Assembly: GCF_001723175.1 (NCBI RefSeq)
Contig: NC_064653.1
Location: forward strand, 3,224,001 to 3,288,000
Length of the DNA stretch: 64,000 nucleotides
Reading direction: 5' to 3'
Source: Penicillium oxalicum
Taxonomy: Eukaryota > Ascomycota > Eurotiomycetes > Eurotiales > Aspergillaceae
This document shows, one piece after another, positions 59,401 to 64,000 of this stretch. The notes beneath the pieces were generated by a model, which was not told the origin of the DNA, made no database searches, and saw nothing but the letters and a program-made list of their open reading frames with translations. Positions within the stretch are counted from its first letter, which is position 1. Every line of letters begins with the position of its first letter. The position numbers were made by a program, and so were the translations under genes.

Positions 59401-61693
59401 GAATACTGTGCGCTCAAGAGGAGTACCAAAAAGAGCCGGGTCGAGCGGCCACAAGTCAACGCAACTCGAGGGCGGGTACTGGTGTCATCGTGAAGCACTC
59501 GACCGGTGTCCAGTTGTTCTCCCGATAAGGAACGATACACTCATACTGACACCATCGCTCCGGTCATTACGAGTAGTGAGCACCTTGAAGAATATTCAGT
59601 GGTTTGATCATGATGTTGGTATCTGGACTAAGAGGACAGCTCTGCCAGTACTTGGCACCGTCCTCTGAAACTGTACCGATGTACCTCACTGCTTGGTACC
59701 CTCTGATCCAGGCCAAATCAGACATCGGATTACTCGCCCGGATAACTGCGCACTGCGCCTGAGGTGGCGAACCCGTCGTCGTGTGTGCACGTTTCGTTCA
59801 TTTGTTCAATCGTCCACACTTTCCAAATCGAATTGAATCTTTGTCCGATTCCCCCCTTGATTTTTAAATTTGGTCTCGTTGCGTTCCATCCCTGTGCAAG
59901 TCGCCATGCCGAGGATCGATGTGAGACTATCGTGATCGAGTCCATGTCCTCTCTTTTGAACCGTCCCACCATCACCAAGCCCAATATTAAGGAGAGGCGA
60001 CGCCATGGCTGTCCATCATGAACGTGGGGAGGGGGGGAAGAGGCTCCACCATAATAAAAGTCATCATGGACGGGTCTTCAGGGCTAGACTCCCCATCTGG
60101 TCTGTATATTGGAAAGGCGACGACTTTCGGCGCGCACTGTCCCTTGCTGGCCCACCGAGGAGGCGATTCTCGGATCTTCCAGTGGCAGAGCTCTTCCAAG
60201 TTCTGGTGTACCAATCGCGTCGAGCGCTTTTTAGCGCAACCAACCACAACTCGGCGGTGATCAAATCGGTTCGTCTGAGGTACTTCCATGCGGGTATGTT
60301 ACTTTCTCACGTTCACTGGAAAGGGAACATCTGGGCGATGAGATGCTCCCTTGTCTGCGATAACTCAGATTGTGAATCACGTTGCATGATTCGATCCAGA
60401 CAAATTGACGCATTGGATTGAGAGTTGAGAACCCCCACCCTCCATTTCCATTGTAATCTATACCAGAGGGATAGAGAAGGAGAGAAGCTCTGTTCGCTGA
60501 GACTCTTGTGTTTTGGAAATTTTTAAACAGTCATTTTCCCATCCCCCCTCCCCCTTTTTTTTTTTGCTTTCTTTTTCTCTCTCTGTCTCTCCAGTACTTT
60601 CCGAGCTTGGTGTTACCGCATCGATCGGGAGCATTCCATATCTCCTCGCCCGTTTGATTTCTTATTTCAGCCATTATTCCGCCTATTTACTCTTTTGGTC
60701 CAGCATTCTCGACCCCAATTTATTATCTTTTTTTTTCTTATATACCCACACTCCGTCGCAGGTCCGAGGTGAAGTCTGATTCTCTCGTGATTGAGATTTC
60801 ATTTCGTACCATATCAATCGTAGTGATTTGGTCTCTCTTTCCTCTCCTTGCTGCTCCTCTCTCAACCTCCTCACTTTGCATCTGCTTCGTCTTCTCCGCC
60901 CACTGGACTTCAAAGTCTGGCCCCAATAAACTTTCTGTGGCTCTCGCGTTCCCCCACAACCTTTCGTGTGCATCCAGCCAACGATCGCACTATCGGCAGG
61001 TGGCTATCACCCGGATCCCGTGGTACACCGTGCTGGAGTTGGACCCTCTCCACACCCTCTCACCAAATCCTCCCAGCTTGCCTGATCGAGTAATCGCCCT
61101 GCGCGTCCTCGTCGAGCACGTCTTTTTCTTTTTCTTCTCCCTCCGCCTGCTCAGGTCATTGAAATAAAATTTGTCTTCTCACCCACACCGTCTTGATCAT
61201 CGTTGCATCTACCACTCGTTGCATATCGTCTGCCCCTTCCACCAATTTGATATTCCTGCATTTCTGTGCCCGATTCCTGAGCAAACGATTCGCCCACAGC
61301 CCCAACTTAGGGATCTCTTCCCCTCGGGGTACCGTCCCGCTCCTCCGCCACTCTCCGCCAACATTTCGTACGCCTTTCTATTGCCCTCGCCTCGAAGCTC
61401 TTCCACCCCCAACGTTTTACAAACTTGCCGCCCTGACCGTTGGGTCTCTCCCATTATTAACTATCACCCCTCCCTTCTTTCGCTCCTCTCTCTCTCTCTA
61501 CCGGGCTTTTCCTCCTCGGTCAACACAGCAGGACTCTCAATCTCATTGAGATCCGTACGACGACCTCCCATCCGTTTTCAATGTCCCAGACCTAACGATC
61601 AACGCCTCTCACTTCCCACGGCCATCCGAGTCTCCACTTTGATCACACACCAGTCTTGTCCCGCAAATCAGAAGCGTTCCGGATTCCCTTCGC

Positions 61694-61894
61694 ATGCACA
61701 CCGGAGATGACGACGGTGCTAGTCAATCCCCGCGAACAGCCGTCGCACCAGTTCACCTGCGACTCGCTGCAGTCGCCGACGGTCCAGCGGTATTTCTTGG
61801 GCGACCACGGCATCGCTCCCAAGCCCCCGATGCAATTCGCGTATTCGGCCCGAGAGTGCCCCAGTCCCGTGCCTTCATCTACGGCTTCCTCTAG
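61694..61894 (+). promoter_or_regulatory. out-of-frame uORF overlapping the REG1-like start
   Basis: ATG at 61694 lies 13 nt before the main ATG (61707) in another frame and runs 66 codons into the coding sequence. Its context is weak (C at -3) while the main ATG has G at -3, so leaky scanning would be needed for full expression. Confidence 0.45.
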
Positions 61895-62388
61895 TCCGCC
61901 ATCCCCCAGCTTCACCCAGTCCGCCCACGATTCTTCCACGTACACCCCCACGACGCTAAGCAGTCTCTCGCTGGCCGACCACCACGAAGATGAGGAGGAC
62001 TTGATCCTGCCCGCCTACGACACAGAGATTCCTCCCCCCGTCTCCAACACGAAAGACGTGGACCGGGATCAGGAGACAGTCAGCAACGCGTCGGTCGATG
62101 ACGCATCTCAAACGCCCACGTGGTCATGCCAGACCCCCGCTGCCGACGATACCTCAGTGGAGGAGGAACCCTCACGACATGTGGATTATTTGTCGCATGA
62201 GTGGCGTGAGGAAGACATTTGGGCCTCGTGGCGCTACGTGACCGCGCGAAAGGAATCGTACAGTAATGGGGTGCGGTTGGAAAATGCTTCATGGAGAACA
62301 TGGGCCAAGGCGAAGCATCGTCTGGGGACCATTTCTCCCGAGACATTGAATTGGTATGCTTCTTCTCATGAGCCATGTGATTTGTTCC

Positions 62389-62431
<43 letters not shown>

Positions 62432-63550
62432 ATGTGCAAGAACTAACACTTTTTTCTTAGGCTCAAGGATTGCGACGTGACATGGCTCTACGGACCGTTG
62501 AAAACGTCCACCTTCCGAGACACCATGACCCTCAACGCCTCCCCCCCACCCAGTCGATTGGAAACACCCAGCTCATACCTCGACCCCAAGCCCATTCTGA
62601 AGAAGAAGACCATGTCCGAAACGATTCTACAACGGTCGCTCTCGCAGCACACGCTTCTGCAACACGCAGGTGCAATTCTCAAGGCACAAGAGGCCGCACA
62701 TACTTGGACGCGACCCGCTTTTCCCAGATCCACTACCGATTTGGACCATCTGGTCCACCACCCGGCAAGTTCGGCCACGTATTCGCTGGGCGGTACCGTG
62801 ACGACTACCTCGTGGTCGGGAATCGCCTCACCGGGTGAACGACGGCACATCCATTTCAACAACGAAGTTGAGCAGTGTATTGCCGTGGAAGTCAAAGATG
62901 CCGACGAGGAAGAGAGCTGGTTCCCGGCATTCGATACCGAATCATCGTCTGATGATAGCGTGGTCATGATGCGACAGGTCCCTGGGGGCGCCTCCCCCAG
63001 CAGCTGCAGCACGCCGCGCGGCAATTTCAGTAGCGATAGCAAGACGATAGCGCCTCTCCCCTCCACCACCCTCAAGTACCGTGGCGATACCCCCGAGCCC
63101 CGCGAGTCGATCCTCGATCGCTGGTCAACCTCCACCGCATCCCCCTCATCTACGTTCTCATCTTCCTCTTTCTTTTCCTCCTCCTCCGCCGGCCCTCCTT
63201 CTCCCGCCACTCGCTCTATTCCCTCCTCCAAATTATCTCCCACCCCTTCCGTCGCCACCCTGCGACCCTCTCAGCCATCGGCCAATTTCTTGCTGGATGA
63301 TGACGATGAAGATTCTTCTCTCGATTTTACCGGCCAATACCTGAACCGTGACCAGCCATGGTTTGTGTCGGATGACGATGATGACCGTGCTGGGCGTCCC
63401 CTTCATCTGACCTCGTCGGGTATGTTCATGCCGGATGGCGAGAATGAAGGCGAATCCACGAATCACGGCATTCTCGGCCGAGTTGTGGATACGGTCAATA
63501 CCGCACGCGACATTGCCCATGTGATCTGGAATGTGGGCTGGCGTCGGTGA
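61707..63550 (+). CDS. REG1: REG1-like protein phosphatase 1 regulatory subunit, DUF1752 (PF08550)
   Basis: Exons 61707-62353 and 62461-63550, 578 residues. I chose ATG 61707 because the frame upstream has no ATG. Residues about 158-230 form the DUF1752 block ('YLSHEWREEDIWASWRYV', 'NGVRLENASWRTWAK', then 'NWLKDCDVTWLYGPL' across the intron), shared by the REG1/REG2 group and the N-terminus of AreA-type GATA factors. No GATA zinc finger follows. Near 342-350 'RRHIHFNNEVEQCIAVEV' matches the PP1 (Glc7) docking segment of Reg1. The remainder is Ser/Pro/Asp-rich, with 'DDDDEDSSLDFTGQY' and the conserved C-terminal 'VVDTVNTARDIAHVIWNVGW'. By family knowledge it targets PP1 to the Snf1 kinase and so supports glucose repression. 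The intron contains a (CT)n microsatellite. Confidence 0.88.
62392..62428 (+). repeat. (CT)n microsatellite in intron of the REG1-like gene
   Basis: About 18 uninterrupted CT dinucleotides inside the 107-nt intron 62354-62460, between donor and branch/acceptor region. It could act as a splicing-relevant polypyrimidine stretch and is expected to vary in length. Confidence 0.9.
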
Positions 63551-64000
63551 CCCTGGGCCTCTCCAGTAAACGCCTTGGAATCTGGTCTCGCCGCTCCTTG
63601 CAGATTATCGGGGGAGGCATCCCGGCTCCCTCAACATGGGCCTTACCAAACCATGGGGAGTCACCACCATCTGTCGCATTCAATATCCGTGGCAGGGGAC
63701 GCCCCGGATGTCTCTGAGCTTTGACATCTTGGGCATGACCCCGGTGCCGTATCTCCTTCTTCTCAACCATCTTTTCCCCAAAATTTAGATTCCCCTCTGC
63801 CTATGACCAGAAAGGATGAGGATGATTGGACTTTTGTCTCTGAAAGAAGAGCGAAAAGAAACAAAGAACAAGTCCATGTGATGATGACGGGTCATCTCTG
63901 TCATTCCTCTTCTTTTCTCATGTTGGTCTTTTCATGTATAAATGACTTTTGCACATATTCTAATGTCTTTTTTCATCTTCGGCTTGACGTCGAAATTGAA
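63551..64000. other. 3' flank of the REG1-like gene to window end
   Basis: Mostly a 3' UTR with T-rich end. From an ATG at 63804 a plus-strand frame stays open to the window edge (65 codons), but it lacks recognisable features and I do not call a gene. Confidence 0.4.

Larger units (their letters stand above)
52865..61706. other. 8.8-kb gene-free stretch upstream of the REG1-like gene
   Basis: No frame on either strand has a recognisable domain or convincing splice structure. Seen inside: G18 tract at 55550-55567; G8 and G17 tracts at 56418-56425 and 56427-56443; A-rich sequence near 58385-58440; many short AT-rich segments; and a long C/T-rich part from about 60500 to 61650 that looks like an extended leader or promoter of the REG1-like gene. 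A frame at 60005-60421 (138 codons) was considered and not supported. Non-coding transcripts may exist but cannot be called from sequence. Confidence 0.45.

Noticed and set aside
60005..60421. 138-codon open frame in the large desert
   Set aside because: No recognisable domain or splice structure, and overlapping open frames exist on both strands.
63804..64000. ATG frame open to the window end
   Set aside because: Only 65 codons visible, in the expected 3' UTR of the REG1-like gene; the second half reads like T-rich UTR sequence.

Overview
This window comes from the nuclear genome of a filamentous ascomycete, most likely Eurotiales (Aspergillus or Penicillium type). The basis is intron-rich genes with short GT...AG introns, an RCTAAC-like branch site in places, fungal-only families (Zn2Cys6 regulator, fungal rhodopsin-type membrane protein, DUF1752/REG1-like regulator, the 'mucin'-annotated family) and ordinary yeast-type housekeeping genes. 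No bacterial operons, CRISPR arrays, rRNA genes or convincing tRNA genes were seen. All exon boundaries below were read by eye from frame continuity and GT/AG sites.

Left part (1-13.5 kb), accessory-looking: an anion:cation symporter family MFS transporter (91-1823, +), an orphan DUF1115-like domain (2727-3122, +), a seven-helix fungal rhodopsin-domain protein with a probable one-base frame problem at its first splice junction (5733-3700, -), a SAM-dependent O-methyltransferase (9426-7942, -) and a DHA1/HOL1-like MFS transporter with one suspicious splice acceptor (11341-13449, +). Long spacers and damaged or doubtful gene models mark this part as fast evolving. No synthase gene was seen, so I do not call a biosynthetic cluster.

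Middle (14-29 kb): a type II membrane GT31 glycosyltransferase (-), a Zn2Cys6 transcription factor (-), a small cysteine-rich protein (+), the NUS1 subunit of cis-prenyltransferase (-) and, divergent from it, exocyst subunit SEC10 (+).

From 29.3 to 35.1 kb there is a 5.8-kb stretch without a gene. Then comes a fungal-only low-complexity protein with an unusually long (1.23 kb) first intron (35105-38034), then VPS10, the vacuolar sorting receptor (38907-43547). Next are cytidine deaminase (46000-44708, -), mitochondrial ornithine carrier ORT1 (47817-46761, -), rRNA-processing factor CGR1 (48582-49235, +), an unrecognised coiled-coil membrane protein (50088-51610, +) and translation factor TMA22/DENR (52864-51834, -).

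A second and larger desert (52.9-61.7 kb) precedes a REG1-like protein phosphatase 1 regulatory subunit (61707-63550, +), which would act in glucose signalling.

The most interesting signals that ordinary annotation would miss are these. Three genes (SEC10, VPS10 and the gene at 50088) each have an 8-codon upstream ORF ending at or just before the start codon. The two SEC10/VPS10 uORFs end in an ATGA overlap. Two transporter or receptor genes have apparent splice or frame problems. There is a perfect 26-bp palindrome in a gene desert. Four G homopolymers of 15-18 bases all lie on the + strand. The REG1-like gene has an overlapping uORF at its start and a (CT)n microsatellite inside its intron.
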